This document shows, piece after piece, positions 7,901 to 16,660 of a stretch of 18,937 nucleotides of DNA. Position numbers and translations under genes: made by a program. The DNA lies in the NCBI GenBank assembly GCA_946409855.1, contig CAMJXZ010000020.1:1-18937 (forward strand), read 5' to 3'. The DNA comes from an uncultured Clostridia bacterium (lineage in GTDB: Bacteria; Bacillota; Clostridia; Christensenellales; Aristaeellaceae). Below the pieces are notes generated by a model. It worked only from the letters and a program-made list of their open reading frames with translations. It was not told the origin of the DNA and ran no database searches. How positions within the stretch are numbered: the stretch's first letter is position 1; every line of letters begins with the position of its first letter.

Positions 7901-8069
7901 GGGCGGCGCCCGGGAGGCGGACTGCCGGCCCCTGTTCCCCTTCGGCGCCACGCGCCGCTGCTCGCTGGCGGAGGAGCCCGGGGAGGAGATCCCGGCCAAA
8001 GACGGCGTGATCCCCCTGTCCTTCCGGCCCTTTGAGATCGTGACCCTCCGCCTGACGCGTCCCGAATAA
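4980..8069 (+). CDS. GH38 alpha-mannosidase (first copy)
   Basis: A 1029-residue retaining glycosidase of family GH38, which cleaves alpha-mannosidic bonds with a zinc ion in the active site. An N-terminal beta-sandwich (about 1-250) precedes the catalytic barrel. The barrel carries the zinc-binding NSHLDYAWLWP (His258, Asp260), the nucleophile motif WLPDTFGYS (Asp370), GYGDGGGG (Asp461) and NQFHDILPGSS (His572, Asp573). The C-terminal beta-domains start near residue 690 and include FDAWDLD (738-744). All expected metal and catalytic residues are present. No signal peptide is visible, so it acts in the cytoplasm on imported sugar. ATG 4980 has AGGGGGAG at 4965-4972. It shares only the core motifs with the second GH38 gene in this window, so the two are old paralogues rather than a recent duplication. 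Confidence 0.93.
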   Translation: MVNELTEQLQHVIDALAADLYHPLGDIPLEGFRADGELSLAEAEARPREPWPAGTVWGQPREYAWVFSRFTVPPEARGERIVMDLQPGGEATLFVNGRPFGARRADRLDHPHHYIVDQIVTREAAGGETFSIAMEVYSGTPLPAHPSRPLFPEDGVRFDRTAPAVIGRSTFGFWNEEAYQLWLDLTVLRDVHGYLDRNDGFREALEAGFARLMDFLDLEQPLPERRKACLEARELIAPLRQAHNGTFAASMGVIANSHLDYAWLWPVSETRRKTARTFAAQLRLLREYPEALFLASQCAEYELCRQYYPELFEEIKAAIAEGRWIADGGMWVEPDTNLAGGESLVRQFLYGRRYFREVLGVDSRVAWLPDTFGYSAALPQIIKGFGMTGLTTQKIFWSYNDAEPFPHHAFLWRGLDGTMIPSFLHMFYETQVDAATVRKRWVSRLETDGSCDFYLPFGYGDGGGGPTRDDMEQIRRQKDLQGAPKLYWISPEDYLKKRDNGGLPVYRGELYVPCHRGTYTTQAAIKKGNRRAEHSLRAWEMLAAAAAFAGRAPYPAEALEKTWKLLLSNQFHDILPGSSITEVYTRARAELAQIRDTAVRGAEEALRTFRKEEEGLTVFNPSSHEVTRFVQADSRFAAGAVTEDGTPCPAVPDGDGALVLARLAPLSAVTLYPAQVPVRDKASLRKTDAGYVFENSVLRAVVTDRGELVSMVTRRDGRERIRSVSNVFRLYRDLPRRFDAWDLDSQTERREVPLNPACEAVIERAEGLYASLRVTVRFSSSVITQRIRLTAGEDQLTFLTEADWHECHKLLKVFFDTGIDADLADHQIQFGFLPRPAHRSRHYDTDRFEVCAHAWTALRDASRGAALINDCKYGVSVNDGVIGLSLLRSPVYPDPEADRGLHRFVYAFRAWNGPLEAGGVQEAADALNDPLITVPGGCGPLGILALSSPSVVTESVKLAEDGSGDLVIRLYESMGGAREADCRPLFPFGATRRCSLAEEPGEEIPAKDGVIPLSFRPFEIVTLRLTRPE

Positions 8070-8096
8070 CCCCCTCCGCATGAAAGGAGCGGCCTT

Positions 8097-11000
8097 ATGC
8101 TGTACCCCCGCAATACGGAACCGGTTCCGGATCCTGAACTGTTCCTGCATCCGGGCGCCGAATACCGCGGCGCCCCTTTCTGGGCCTGGAACTGCGGCCT
8201 GGACGACAGCCTGCTCATCCGGGAGATCGGCGTCATGCGCCGGATGGGCATGGGTGGGTTCCACATGCACACCCGCAGCGGCATGAGCGTAAAATACCTG
8301 TCCGACGAGTTCATGGCCAAGGTCCGCCTCTGCGTGGAGGAAGCGCGGCGGCAGCATATGCTGGCCTGGCTGTACGACGAGGACAAATGGCCTTCCGGTT
8401 TCGCCGGGGGGTATGTGACCGAAAAAAAAGAAAACCGGCAGCGGTACCTGCTCTTTTCACCGCGTGAGCCGGAGGACGGGATCCTGCTGGCCCGGTACGG
8501 CGTCGTCCTGGACGGGGAGGGATACCTGAAAGATTACCGCCGCCTGGCGGACGGGGCGTCTTCCGCCGGGCAGGTCTGGTACGCGTCGGCGCAGCAGACA
8601 AAGCCGAGCCCCTGGTTTCATTTTAACGGCTATGTCGATACGATGAACGCATCCGCCATCCGGGATTTCATCCGCATCACCCACGACCGGTACGCGGAAG
8701 TCCTGGGCGGGGACCTGGGGACCGAATGCCCGGCCATCTTCACCGACGAGCCGCAGATGCCGCGGAAGACCACGCTTTCCCGCGCTTTGGACCTGCAGGA
8801 CGTGATCCTCCCCTGGACCAAGGACCTGGAGGACAGCTACCGGACAACCTACGGCGAAAGCCTGCTGGACCGGCTGCCGGAGGTGATCTGGGAGCTGCCG
8901 CAGGGCGTCTCCCGGACCCGCTACCGTTTCCACGACCACACCGCAGAGCGGTTCGTTTCCGCCTTCTGCGACCAGATCGGCGCCTGGTGCCGGGAGCACG
9001 GGGTCCTGATGACCGGCCACATGATGGACGAGGGCACCCTGGAAAGCCAGACCCGTTCCGTGGGCGAAGTCATGCGCGCTTACCGGGCCTTCACCCTGCC
9101 CGGCGTGGACCAGCTGTGCGACGGCCGGGAGTTCGTCACCGTCAAGCAGGCGGCCTCCGCTGCGCACCAGCAGCGCTGCCCGGGGGTCACCAGCGAGCTG
9201 TACGGCGTCACCAACTGGGACTTTGACTTCAAGGGCCACAAGCTGCAGGGCGACTGGCAGGCGGCGCTGGGCGTTTCCGTCCGGGTACATCATCTGTACT
9301 GGTGCTCCATGCACGGGGAATCCAAGCGGGATTACCCGGCTTCCATCGGCCATCAGAGCCCCTGGTGGCGGGAATATCCCTTCATCGAGGATCATTTTGC
9401 CCGCGTCAACACCCTGATGACCCGCGGCGAACCCCTGATCCGGATCGGCGTGATCCATCCCGTCGAATCCTGCTGGATCGCCTTCGGGCCGGACGACCAG
9501 ACCGGCCTTAAACGCACGGAGCTGGACCGCCGGTTCGCAGAGCTGACCCGGTGGCTGCTTTCCGACACCCTCGATTTTGATTATATCTGCGAATCCACCC
9601 TGCCGGCTCTATGGCAGCCGGGCAAGGCGTTCCGGGTCGGCGCCATGGCCTATGACGCGGTGATCGTGCCCGCCTGCGAAACGCTGCGGCGCACCACCCT
9701 GGACGCGCTCCGGGCCTTCCGGGAAGCCGGCGGGCACGTCCTCTTCCTGGGCAGCGTCCCAAAGTATGTGGACGCCGTTCCTTCCGGCGAAGCGGAATTA
9801 TTCAGCCAAACCTGCGAACGCCTTCCCTGGGACCGGGACCGGCTGAACCGCAGCCTGCAGCCGTACCGGGAGGTCCGGATCCTGACCGACCGGGGCCGCC
9901 CGGCGGATACGCTGCTGTGCGCCCTGCGGCGGGACGGGGACTGCCGCAATCTCCTGATTGCCCACGCGCGCCCCGCCGACCGCCTCGCGCCGGACGAACC
10001 GGAAACATATCACCTTACGCTGAAGGGCTTATGGGCCGTCACCCTGTACGACACGCTGACGGGCGCGATCCGCCCGCTGGACGCTTCGTACGGCCCGGAC
10101 AGCACCCTCCTTGACTGGACCTGCTGGGGCCAGGACAGCCTCCTGCTCCGGCTCTCCCCCGCCCAGGCCGGGCAGGCCGCCGGCCAGCGGGAAAAGGCGC
10201 TCAACGGCAGCTACGGCATCCGGATGAGCGAGGATTTCACCCCCTCTTTCGACCCCGCGTCAGAAACCGCGCTACCGCCGCCCGACGAAATCATCCCGGC
10301 GGAAGACAACGTGCTGGTACTCGATACCGCAGCCTGGCGGACGGACGGCGGCCCCTGGCAGCCGGCGGAAGACATGCTGCGGATCGGCGTCCAAGCAAAA
10401 GAAAGGCTGCGGATCTCCACCGCTTCGGTCGCCGGCGCCCAGCCCTGGGCGCTGCCCGAAGAAAAGGCGGAGCACAGCCTTTCCCTGCGCGTCACGTTCC
10501 GGTCCGATATCGCGCTTCCCCGCGCCCGCCTGGCGCTGGAAGACGCGGAACAGTCTCTTGTCCTCTTTAACGGCGAACCCGTCCGCGGGGAGACGGATGG
10601 ATTCTTTGCCGACGAGTCCATCGTCTGCCTCCCCGTGGGCCCGGTCCTCAAGGGGCTGAACACCGTGGAAATCACCAAACCCATCGCCGCGTCCACCAGC
10701 GTTGAAAACCTGTTCCTGCTGGGCGGGTTCGGCGTTTCGGTCCGGGGGGCGGAAGCGCGGCTCGTCCCGGCCCCAAAGTCCCTGGTTTTCGGGGACTGGA
10801 CCGTCCAGGGCTTCCCCTTCTATTCGGGCGCCATGACCTACCGCTGGCATCTGGCGGGCGGAAGAAAGCTGCGGCTGAAGCTCGGCCGCTTCTCCGCCCC
10901 CTGCGTCACGGCCGACCTGGACGGGAAACGCCTCGCCAACCTGTCCCTCTCGCCCTCAGAAGCGGATCTGGGCTTCCTGCCCGAAGGCGGCCACACGCTG

Positions 11001-11183
11001 GATATCACCGTATTCCCCAGCCGGATCAATTCCTTCGGCACCCTTCACCTGAACGACCGCTCCGTCCTCTGGTTCGGGCCGAAGGCCTGGCGCACCACCG
11101 GCATGCGATGGACAAAGAACTATGTCCTGACCCCGTCCGGGCTGCTGAGCGAGCCCCATCTGTTCGAAGAACCGGCAGAATGA
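8097..11183 (+). CDS. Large GH106-like glycoside hydrolase (alpha-L-rhamnosidase-related)
   Basis: A 1028-residue protein whose N-terminus (FWAWN near residue 29, then GMGGFHMHTR and WLYDEDKWPSGFAGG) and middle part resemble glycosidases annotated as GH106-like (Glyco_hydro_106). Candidate acidic catalytic residues are Glu218 in FTDEP and Glu367 in TSELYG. Other family-like blocks are MTGHMMDE, HHLYWCSMHG and RDYPASIGHQSPWW. After about residue 500 comes a glutamine-amidotransferase-like/beta-sandwich part, and residues about 900-1010 look like a jelly-roll carbohydrate-binding domain. No signal peptide is seen. Start ATG 8097 has AAGGAG (8084-8089), and the preceding stop is only 27 bases away, so it is in the same operon as GH38. 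True rhamnosidase activity is only one option; this divergent branch is poorly characterised. Confidence 0.75.
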   Translation: MLYPRNTEPVPDPELFLHPGAEYRGAPFWAWNCGLDDSLLIREIGVMRRMGMGGFHMHTRSGMSVKYLSDEFMAKVRLCVEEARRQHMLAWLYDEDKWPSGFAGGYVTEKKENRQRYLLFSPREPEDGILLARYGVVLDGEGYLKDYRRLADGASSAGQVWYASAQQTKPSPWFHFNGYVDTMNASAIRDFIRITHDRYAEVLGGDLGTECPAIFTDEPQMPRKTTLSRALDLQDVILPWTKDLEDSYRTTYGESLLDRLPEVIWELPQGVSRTRYRFHDHTAERFVSAFCDQIGAWCREHGVLMTGHMMDEGTLESQTRSVGEVMRAYRAFTLPGVDQLCDGREFVTVKQAASAAHQQRCPGVTSELYGVTNWDFDFKGHKLQGDWQAALGVSVRVHHLYWCSMHGESKRDYPASIGHQSPWWREYPFIEDHFARVNTLMTRGEPLIRIGVIHPVESCWIAFGPDDQTGLKRTELDRRFAELTRWLLSDTLDFDYICESTLPALWQPGKAFRVGAMAYDAVIVPACETLRRTTLDALRAFREAGGHVLFLGSVPKYVDAVPSGEAELFSQTCERLPWDRDRLNRSLQPYREVRILTDRGRPADTLLCALRRDGDCRNLLIAHARPADRLAPDEPETYHLTLKGLWAVTLYDTLTGAIRPLDASYGPDSTLLDWTCWGQDSLLLRLSPAQAGQAAGQREKALNGSYGIRMSEDFTPSFDPASETALPPPDEIIPAEDNVLVLDTAAWRTDGGPWQPAEDMLRIGVQAKERLRISTASVAGAQPWALPEEKAEHSLSLRVTFRSDIALPRARLALEDAEQSLVLFNGEPVRGETDGFFADESIVCLPVGPVLKGLNTVEITKPIAASTSVENLFLLGGFGVSVRGAEARLVPAPKSLVFGDWTVQGFPFYSGAMTYRWHLAGGRKLRLKLGRFSAPCVTADLDGKRLANLSLSPSEADLGFLPEGGHTLDITVFPSRINSFGTLHLNDRSVLWFGPKAWRTTGMRWTKNYVLTPSGLLSEPHLFEEPAE

Positions 11184-11190
11184 TCTGCCG
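11173..11190. terminator. Hairpin at the meeting point of two convergent operons
   Basis: CGGCAGA (11173-11179), loop ATGA, TCTGCCG (11184-11190) is a perfect 7-bp stem. The loop contains the plus-strand TGA stop and the stem ends at the base just before the minus-strand stop codon. It is symmetrical, so it could act on both transcripts, but neither side has a T-tract, making factor-independent termination doubtful. Confidence 0.5.
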
Positions 11191-13647
11191 TCACAGCGCC
11201 AGCACGGGCCAGCCGGTATTGATGGCCGCGCAGCGCCGCAGCTGCGCCGCGGGCTCGTCCGGCTCCGCCACGGTCAGGGAATAGCGGAACTCGTGCCACC
11301 CGCCCAGATCGACGGCAAAATTCGTTTCCCAGAAATTATTCATCACGCGGCTGCGGATCGCCGCCCTGTTCAAGTCCGTCCCCTGCCCGTCACACAGCGT
11401 GACGGGCCCTTTTCGGCCCTCGCCGAAGGAAACCAGCGGTACGTCCGGGGTCCCGATGATCAGGTCAAAGCGTTCCCCCCGGCGGACCAGCCCGTTCTGC
11501 AGGCACCAGAATTCCTGGCAGGTCCCGGGCAGCTGGTCGATCCCAGGCCGCATGACGCAGCCGGTCTTGTCGATCCATGTTTCATTCGAACCGTCCGTCA
11601 CGAAGGGCAGCACCGCCAGGATCCCTTCCGCGTCCGGACAGCTCTTTTTCCGCAGACGCAGCCGGAAGTCGATCCTGGGCGCCTGCTTCCAGACCGTCAT
11701 CTCCAGCGCGCAGCCCTCCGTGCCTTCCAGCGTATACTGTATCTCCAGCGTCACCCGGCAGTCCCCCTGCTCCGTCACGGCAAACCGCGAGGGCTTTGCC
11801 GTAAACTGCCGGGTATTCACCGTCTGCCGGCTGCGTCCCATGCGCCGCCTGGAAGCGGTCTGCGGCCCGGCCGACGGGGTCACCTCATACAGGCAGGTAA
11901 ACGCCCCGTAAGGACTGGCCGGGTCCACCAGTTCCTTCCCCGTCCCGCGCCACAGGATGGAGCGCACCCCTTTATCGGCGTCCGTCCGGATGGTGAAAAA
12001 CGGGGTCTCCATGTATTCCGGCGTCGCCAGCCCCGGGATCTCCTCAAGATCCCGCACGGCGTCGGCGCACATCCACGCCGTATGGGCAGGCATTTCCCTG
12101 CCCGCTTCCTGATACCCCAGCCGCAGCTCCGCGCATTCCCCCGGCGCCAGCGTCATCACCGTCTGCGCCGCGCGCCCCCGGGGGCCGGGGCCCGTCTGCG
12201 TGGGCAGCGCCCGGCCCGTCCCAAGGTCCGTCAGGGACAGCGGGTCCTCCCGCTGCGCGCAGCCGCCCGGGTATTCCCAGCCCAGCAGCGGCACCGAAAC
12301 GGGCGCCGTCATCCGGAAGGGATACGGGTTCATCACCCGGAAACGCAGAGACCGGTCCGGATAAAGCGCCCGGTCCCCCAGGGCGGACAGCACGCCGTCC
12401 AGCAGCGCGTTCGCTTCGCTGTTCGCGTTCACCGCATAGGCGGTCTTTTTGAGCCCCATCGACGAAACCAGCGACTTGTACGGGTCGGACACGGAGGCGG
12501 AATGCCCCCAGGTATGCTCGGCGTAAAGCATCATGTTCCTGCCGGCGCTTTGCCAGAGCGCCGGGTCGATGTACTTTCTCGTGGGGTCCAGGAGCGCGGC
12601 CAGGTTCCGGCTGCGCTGCGCTTCCCGGTACAGCTTGACCGCTTCCGGGGTGGACCCGACCCCGTCCGCCCACCAGTCCGTAAAATCGCCGCTGTATTCC
12701 GGCACTTCGGCGCCGGACCCCGCAAGCTTTTCAAAGAACCGGTCCAGCGTGGTCATCTCCAGCGTCACCCGGCCGTCCAGCAGGGCGTTCAGGCGGTTCA
12801 CTCGTTCCGCTACCCGGCCGTTCGGCGGGGAATTGTCCGACAGGATCCCGCTGACAAACACGGGCACAAAATCAAGCGGCCATTCGGCTTCCTCCAGCCC
12901 GGCCAGATAGCGGGTGATCCGCCGGACCGCCAGGTCCGTCTCCTCTGCCTCGGTGGTTTCCGCGTCCGTCCGGAACCGCTTCCCCTGGCTTATTTCCCGC
13001 AGCAGGTCGTCGTTCAGCATAAAGGAGGACGTGCCGTGAGGACACAGCCCCAGCACATGGCCCCAGTGATAGTGTTCCCCCACGAAGGTCAGCACCGCGC
13101 CTCCCCCGGGGCCGCGCCAGCGGAAGAAGGCCGGGTTCCGGTGCAGCGGGTACATCCCGTGGTGCGTATGCAGCGCGCTGTAAAAGTATCGGACCCCCGC
13201 CCCGGAAAGCATGTCCGGCAGCGCCGGGGAATAGCCGTTCACGTCCGCCGTCATGGCGCTGTGCATGGTGAGGCCGTTTTCATCCGCCCACTTCCTGGCC
13301 GCCTGCAGATGCTCATTCATCACCGTCTCATCGATCAGGTCGGTCAGGTTCAGGTAGGACGCGGACAGCCCGATCCGCCCTTCCCGGACATAGCGGACCA
13401 GGTCCGCCCGGTCCCGCTCCGGGGCGTCCCGGAGGAAATTCTCAATCTGCCAGTGGTTTTCGCACTGCCAGCAAAATCCCTTCTGCTCTTCCGCCTCCCC
13501 CGCCTCGATCCTTCGCAGGATGTTCAGCGCCTGCCGCAGATAATCCGCGTGATACCGGCAGATCAGTTCCTGGCGGTCCGTATAGCCGATGTCCGTGTGT
13601 GAATGGTGCAGCACCTCGATGCGCCAGTTTCTCCTGAGCTTTTCCAT
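11191..13647 (-). CDS. Divergent GH38-fold glycosidase-like protein
   Basis: An 818-residue protein with the N-terminal GH38-type barrel starting almost at residue 1. HHSHTDIGYT (14-23) supplies the His17/Asp19 metal pair, and TADVNGYSPALPD has Asp135 where classical GH38 enzymes have the nucleophile in PDxFG. AEHTWGHSASVSDP (376-389) and SDNSPP (270-275) replace the usual NQFHD and GDGG boxes. There is no N-terminal beta-sandwich, unlike the other two GH38 genes. It resembles proteins annotated as GH38 N-terminal-domain or DUF5054 proteins; I cannot settle which. No signal peptide is seen. ATG at 13647 has GGAG a few bases upstream. It is last in the minus operon, 28 bases after the GH38 gene, and overlaps nothing. 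Whether it cleaves mannosides is unknown. Confidence 0.8.
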   Translation of the reverse strand: MEKLRRNWRIEVLHHSHTDIGYTDRQELICRYHADYLRQALNILRRIEAGEAEEQKGFCWQCENHWQIENFLRDAPERDRADLVRYVREGRIGLSASYLNLTDLIDETVMNEHLQAARKWADENGLTMHSAMTADVNGYSPALPDMLSGAGVRYFYSALHTHHGMYPLHRNPAFFRWRGPGGGAVLTFVGEHYHWGHVLGLCPHGTSSFMLNDDLLREISQGKRFRTDAETTEAEETDLAVRRITRYLAGLEEAEWPLDFVPVFVSGILSDNSPPNGRVAERVNRLNALLDGRVTLEMTTLDRFFEKLAGSGAEVPEYSGDFTDWWADGVGSTPEAVKLYREAQRSRNLAALLDPTRKYIDPALWQSAGRNMMLYAEHTWGHSASVSDPYKSLVSSMGLKKTAYAVNANSEANALLDGVLSALGDRALYPDRSLRFRVMNPYPFRMTAPVSVPLLGWEYPGGCAQREDPLSLTDLGTGRALPTQTGPGPRGRAAQTVMTLAPGECAELRLGYQEAGREMPAHTAWMCADAVRDLEEIPGLATPEYMETPFFTIRTDADKGVRSILWRGTGKELVDPASPYGAFTCLYEVTPSAGPQTASRRRMGRSRQTVNTRQFTAKPSRFAVTEQGDCRVTLEIQYTLEGTEGCALEMTVWKQAPRIDFRLRLRKKSCPDAEGILAVLPFVTDGSNETWIDKTGCVMRPGIDQLPGTCQEFWCLQNGLVRRGERFDLIIGTPDVPLVSFGEGRKGPVTLCDGQGTDLNRAAIRSRVMNNFWETNFAVDLGGWHEFRYSLTVAEPDEPAAQLRRCAAINTGWPVLAL

Positions 13648-13675
13648 CTTTCTCCGGCCGTCCTTCCCGTATCCC

Positions 13676-16651
13676 TCACCTGATCATCGCCCGCGCCTGC
13701 TGCGGCGTCAGGCGTACCGTCAGCATTTCAAACGGCCCGTACGGTATCCGTTCCGTTTCCCGTTCCGCGTCCTCCAGCAGGTTTGTGACCGTTACCGGGA
13801 AGGGGAAGCGGATCTCGCCCCGTCGCCCGTCCTGCTCCGTCAGCCGCAGGATCACCGACTGCCCGTCTTCCGACTGCTTCATGCCCTGCAGGAACAGCGA
13901 CCCCGTTTCCGGGAGCGTGAACGCCGGCAGGTCCGCCTTCAAAAGCGGCGTGTTGTACTCCAGCGCCAGCCGGTTGATCCCGGCCTGCTGCGCCGTCCCC
14001 TCGTGGGGCACGATCAGGTACGCGAACCGGTGCGTCCCCCGGTCGGAGATCAGGTCCGGCCGGCAGGTCGCCCGCAGCAGGCTCAGGGAAATCAGGTTGT
14101 CCCAGATGCCCACGCCGTACTTGCCGTCGTTGATCACGGCCACCCCGCCGCCGGTCTCGCTCAGGTCGCACCATTTGTGCTGGCAGACCTCGTACCGGGC
14201 CTTCTGCCAGGAGGTGTTCCGGTTGGTTTCCCGGACGACGAAACCCGCCCCGGCGTCCGTCTGGGCGTACGGGGCCCGCACCGCGCAGGCGAACTCCGCC
14301 TTCATCAGCACATGATCCTCCCGCCAGTCGACGTCGTATTCGGTTTCGATATATCCCCGGTCCCGGAAAAAGCGCAGCGTCCGGGTGACGCGGCTTTTTT
14401 CCGTCCTCAGTTCACAGGTGAAAGCGGCGGTTTCCCCGTCCGCCGCGGCTTCCCGGACCGGGACAGCCACGCGCACGGGGACCCCGATTTCCCGGTAGGT
14501 GGGCAGGATGTCCCACGCGTCATAGTTCCCGGGCACGTCCCGGAACAGCCGCAGGCGGTTGAAATCCCCCGCGGCGTACTCCCGGCCGGCGGCGTCCTGC
14601 AGGCTCTCCAGGCTCCCGTCGGGCAGGATCACCGCGCGCACCCGTTCCGTATATACCGCGATCCTTCCCCCCGGCAGCGCTTCCGCCCGGATCCAGCCCG
14701 GGTCTTTCCCGGCGGGCCGCTCCGTGATCCCGCTCAGGGGCGGCATGTCCCCCGAAACAAACCGGCCGGTCATGCCCAGCCGCGTCACGCCGCCCGCCCC
14801 GTCCGGCACAAAGACCGGCATCGTCCGCGGGAAACTGAGCGTGTTGTACAGCTTTTCGGAGGGACCCTCCAGAAGCGCCCCGCAGGCTTCCCGGATGGAC
14901 GCATAGTCCGCCATCGCGTCCTCAAACACGGGGCGGATGTGGCTCCCGGGCAGAATGTCGTGGAACTGGTTGATCAGCAGCTTCTTCCAATTCTCCCGGA
15001 GCGTCCGGGCCGGGTACTCCCCGCCCTGCAGCCACCGGAGCGTGCACGCGATTTCCGCGTCCCGCAGAAGGATTTCCAGCTGCCGGTTGTTCCGCTTCAG
15101 GTCCGCCTTGGTGGTAAAGGTGCCCCGGTGCATTTCCAGATACAATTCTCCGTCCCAGACTTCCAGCCGCCCGGTTTCGTTCAGGTTCTCCTCCAGATAC
15201 CTTTGGCCGCCCGTAACGATGATTTCGGGCATCGCGGACACTTTGCCCAGCCGGGCGATGGTTTCCATCATTTCTTCCGTCACGCCGCTGCCGCCGTCCC
15301 CGTAGCCGTACATGCACAGGGTCGCCGCGCCGGAATCCTTGTCCTGATAGGCGTTCCAGTTCTGCAGGATCTCCGTCGGCGCCGCGGCGGTGATGAAATG
15401 GGTCGGCGGGACGCAGGCATACACCTCGCTCCCGTCCAGCCCCCGCCAGATAAAGCTGTTGTGCGGAAAGCGGTTGGTGTCGTTCCAGGTGGACATTTTG
15501 TTGGATACGTAATACCGGATGCTGCTCTTTCTCAGGATCTGGGGCAGGACGGCGCTGGTGCCGAACACGTCCGGCAGCCAGCAGTTGCCGCAGGCCTTCC
15601 CGAACCGGTCCCGGAAATACAGCTGCCCGTACAGGAACTGCCGCGTCAGGCTCTCGGCGGAAGGGATATTGCAGTCCGACTCCACGTACATGCCCCCCGC
15701 CGGCTCGAACTGCCCGCTCTTCACCTTTTCCCGGACCCTTTCAAACAGCTCGGGATAATAAGTTTCCAGCGTCTCAAACAGGTAAGCCTGCGTATGGGTA
15801 TACCGGAGCGCCGGATACCGGTCCATCAGCTCCAGCTGGATCAGGCAGGTCCTGGCGTTTTTCTGGACCGCGTGCCTGCGCTGCCAGTAATAGGCGATGT
15901 CCAGATGGCTGTGCGCCACCAGCGCCACCCGGCCCGATCCTTTGTGCAGCCGGTTCCCGTACAGCTCCCGTTCGATGTACGCCCGGGCTTCGGGGATCCC
16001 CGCGCCGGTATCCCAGTCCACCAGGCTCAGGGCGTGATACAGCCGGTCGGATACCGCCGCGGTATAATCTTCGTCAAACTCCCCGCCCCGGACGATATCG
16101 TAAAACAGCGTCACGTCCCGGTACAGCGCCAGCGCCTCTTCGTCCGGGACAGCGAAAAAGCCGCCCTGGAAAACCTGCCTGCAGCCCTTGAAGCGCATGG
16201 TGTCCTCGTTGCGGTCGTCGTCCGGCTTGGAGCGGTTGTAGCCCTCGATGTCAAATACGTACCGTCCGTCCGGCGCGGGCGGAAGCGGCAGCGTTTCCCG
16301 GTTCGGGTCGATGCCGCCCTGCAGCCGGCCGTTGACCCGCACCAGCATTTCTCCCGCCGTGGTCAGCCGCAGCCGCAGCTCCTTTTCCCCCCGCAGCCCG
16401 TCCGGCACGGCCGCCTCGGCGTGCAGAAAGGCGGTCCCGTCAGGGGTAAAATACTCGTCGCCTTTTAAAAGCGGCCGGGGCTGATCGTCGTACATCAGGT
16501 AACTGTCGTCCCCGGTCTGCCGCCCCTCCCGGACCGTCCAGCCGGTGATTTCCGCTTCCTTCGCGATCAGTCTTTTTTTCAGCCACCCGATGCGCACCCG
16601 GGTCCACTCGTCCGGGAGCATGGAACGGCGGATCACCTTTACGTGTGCCAT
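13676..16651 (-). CDS. GH38 alpha-mannosidase (second copy)
   Basis: A 991-residue GH38 protein with the full architecture: an N-terminal beta-domain (about 1-235), then the zinc site AHSHLDIAYYW (His249, Asp251), nucleophile box WLPDVFGTS (Asp361), YGDGGSG (Asp452) and NQFHDILPGSH (His564, Asp565). A C-terminal beta-domain includes YDAWDIL. Differences from the first GH38 copy around the active site (AYYWQRR instead of AWLWPVS; FGTS instead of FGYS) suggest a different linkage or acceptor preference. No signal peptide is present. Its ATG at 16651 follows the stop of the NifU-like gene by nine bases, and AGGAGAT overlaps that gap, so translation is probably coupled. It is followed after 28 bases by the divergent GH38-fold gene. 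Confidence 0.93.
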   Translation of the reverse strand: MAHVKVIRRSMLPDEWTRVRIGWLKKRLIAKEAEITGWTVREGRQTGDDSYLMYDDQPRPLLKGDEYFTPDGTAFLHAEAAVPDGLRGEKELRLRLTTAGEMLVRVNGRLQGGIDPNRETLPLPPAPDGRYVFDIEGYNRSKPDDDRNEDTMRFKGCRQVFQGGFFAVPDEEALALYRDVTLFYDIVRGGEFDEDYTAAVSDRLYHALSLVDWDTGAGIPEARAYIERELYGNRLHKGSGRVALVAHSHLDIAYYWQRRHAVQKNARTCLIQLELMDRYPALRYTHTQAYLFETLETYYPELFERVREKVKSGQFEPAGGMYVESDCNIPSAESLTRQFLYGQLYFRDRFGKACGNCWLPDVFGTSAVLPQILRKSSIRYYVSNKMSTWNDTNRFPHNSFIWRGLDGSEVYACVPPTHFITAAAPTEILQNWNAYQDKDSGAATLCMYGYGDGGSGVTEEMMETIARLGKVSAMPEIIVTGGQRYLEENLNETGRLEVWDGELYLEMHRGTFTTKADLKRNNRQLEILLRDAEIACTLRWLQGGEYPARTLRENWKKLLINQFHDILPGSHIRPVFEDAMADYASIREACGALLEGPSEKLYNTLSFPRTMPVFVPDGAGGVTRLGMTGRFVSGDMPPLSGITERPAGKDPGWIRAEALPGGRIAVYTERVRAVILPDGSLESLQDAAGREYAAGDFNRLRLFRDVPGNYDAWDILPTYREIGVPVRVAVPVREAAADGETAAFTCELRTEKSRVTRTLRFFRDRGYIETEYDVDWREDHVLMKAEFACAVRAPYAQTDAGAGFVVRETNRNTSWQKARYEVCQHKWCDLSETGGGVAVINDGKYGVGIWDNLISLSLLRATCRPDLISDRGTHRFAYLIVPHEGTAQQAGINRLALEYNTPLLKADLPAFTLPETGSLFLQGMKQSEDGQSVILRLTEQDGRRGEIRFPFPVTVTNLLEDAERETERIPYGPFEMLTVRLTPQQARAMIR

Positions 16652-16660
16652 ATCTCCTGC

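Noticed and set aside
4896..8357. Open minus-strand frame of 1153 codons
   Set aside because: It lies opposite the first GH38 gene, whose product has clear catalytic motifs. The antisense product is a Gly/Pro/Ala/Val/Arg-rich mixture typical of the complement of GC-rich coding sequence.
11293..13602. Open plus-strand frame of 769 codons
   Set aside because: Antisense to the divergent GH38-fold gene and without recognisable domains.
13589..16468. Open plus-strand frame of 959 codons
   Set aside because: Antisense to the second GH38 gene; its composition (Pro, Arg, Val, Gln runs) shows no domain.
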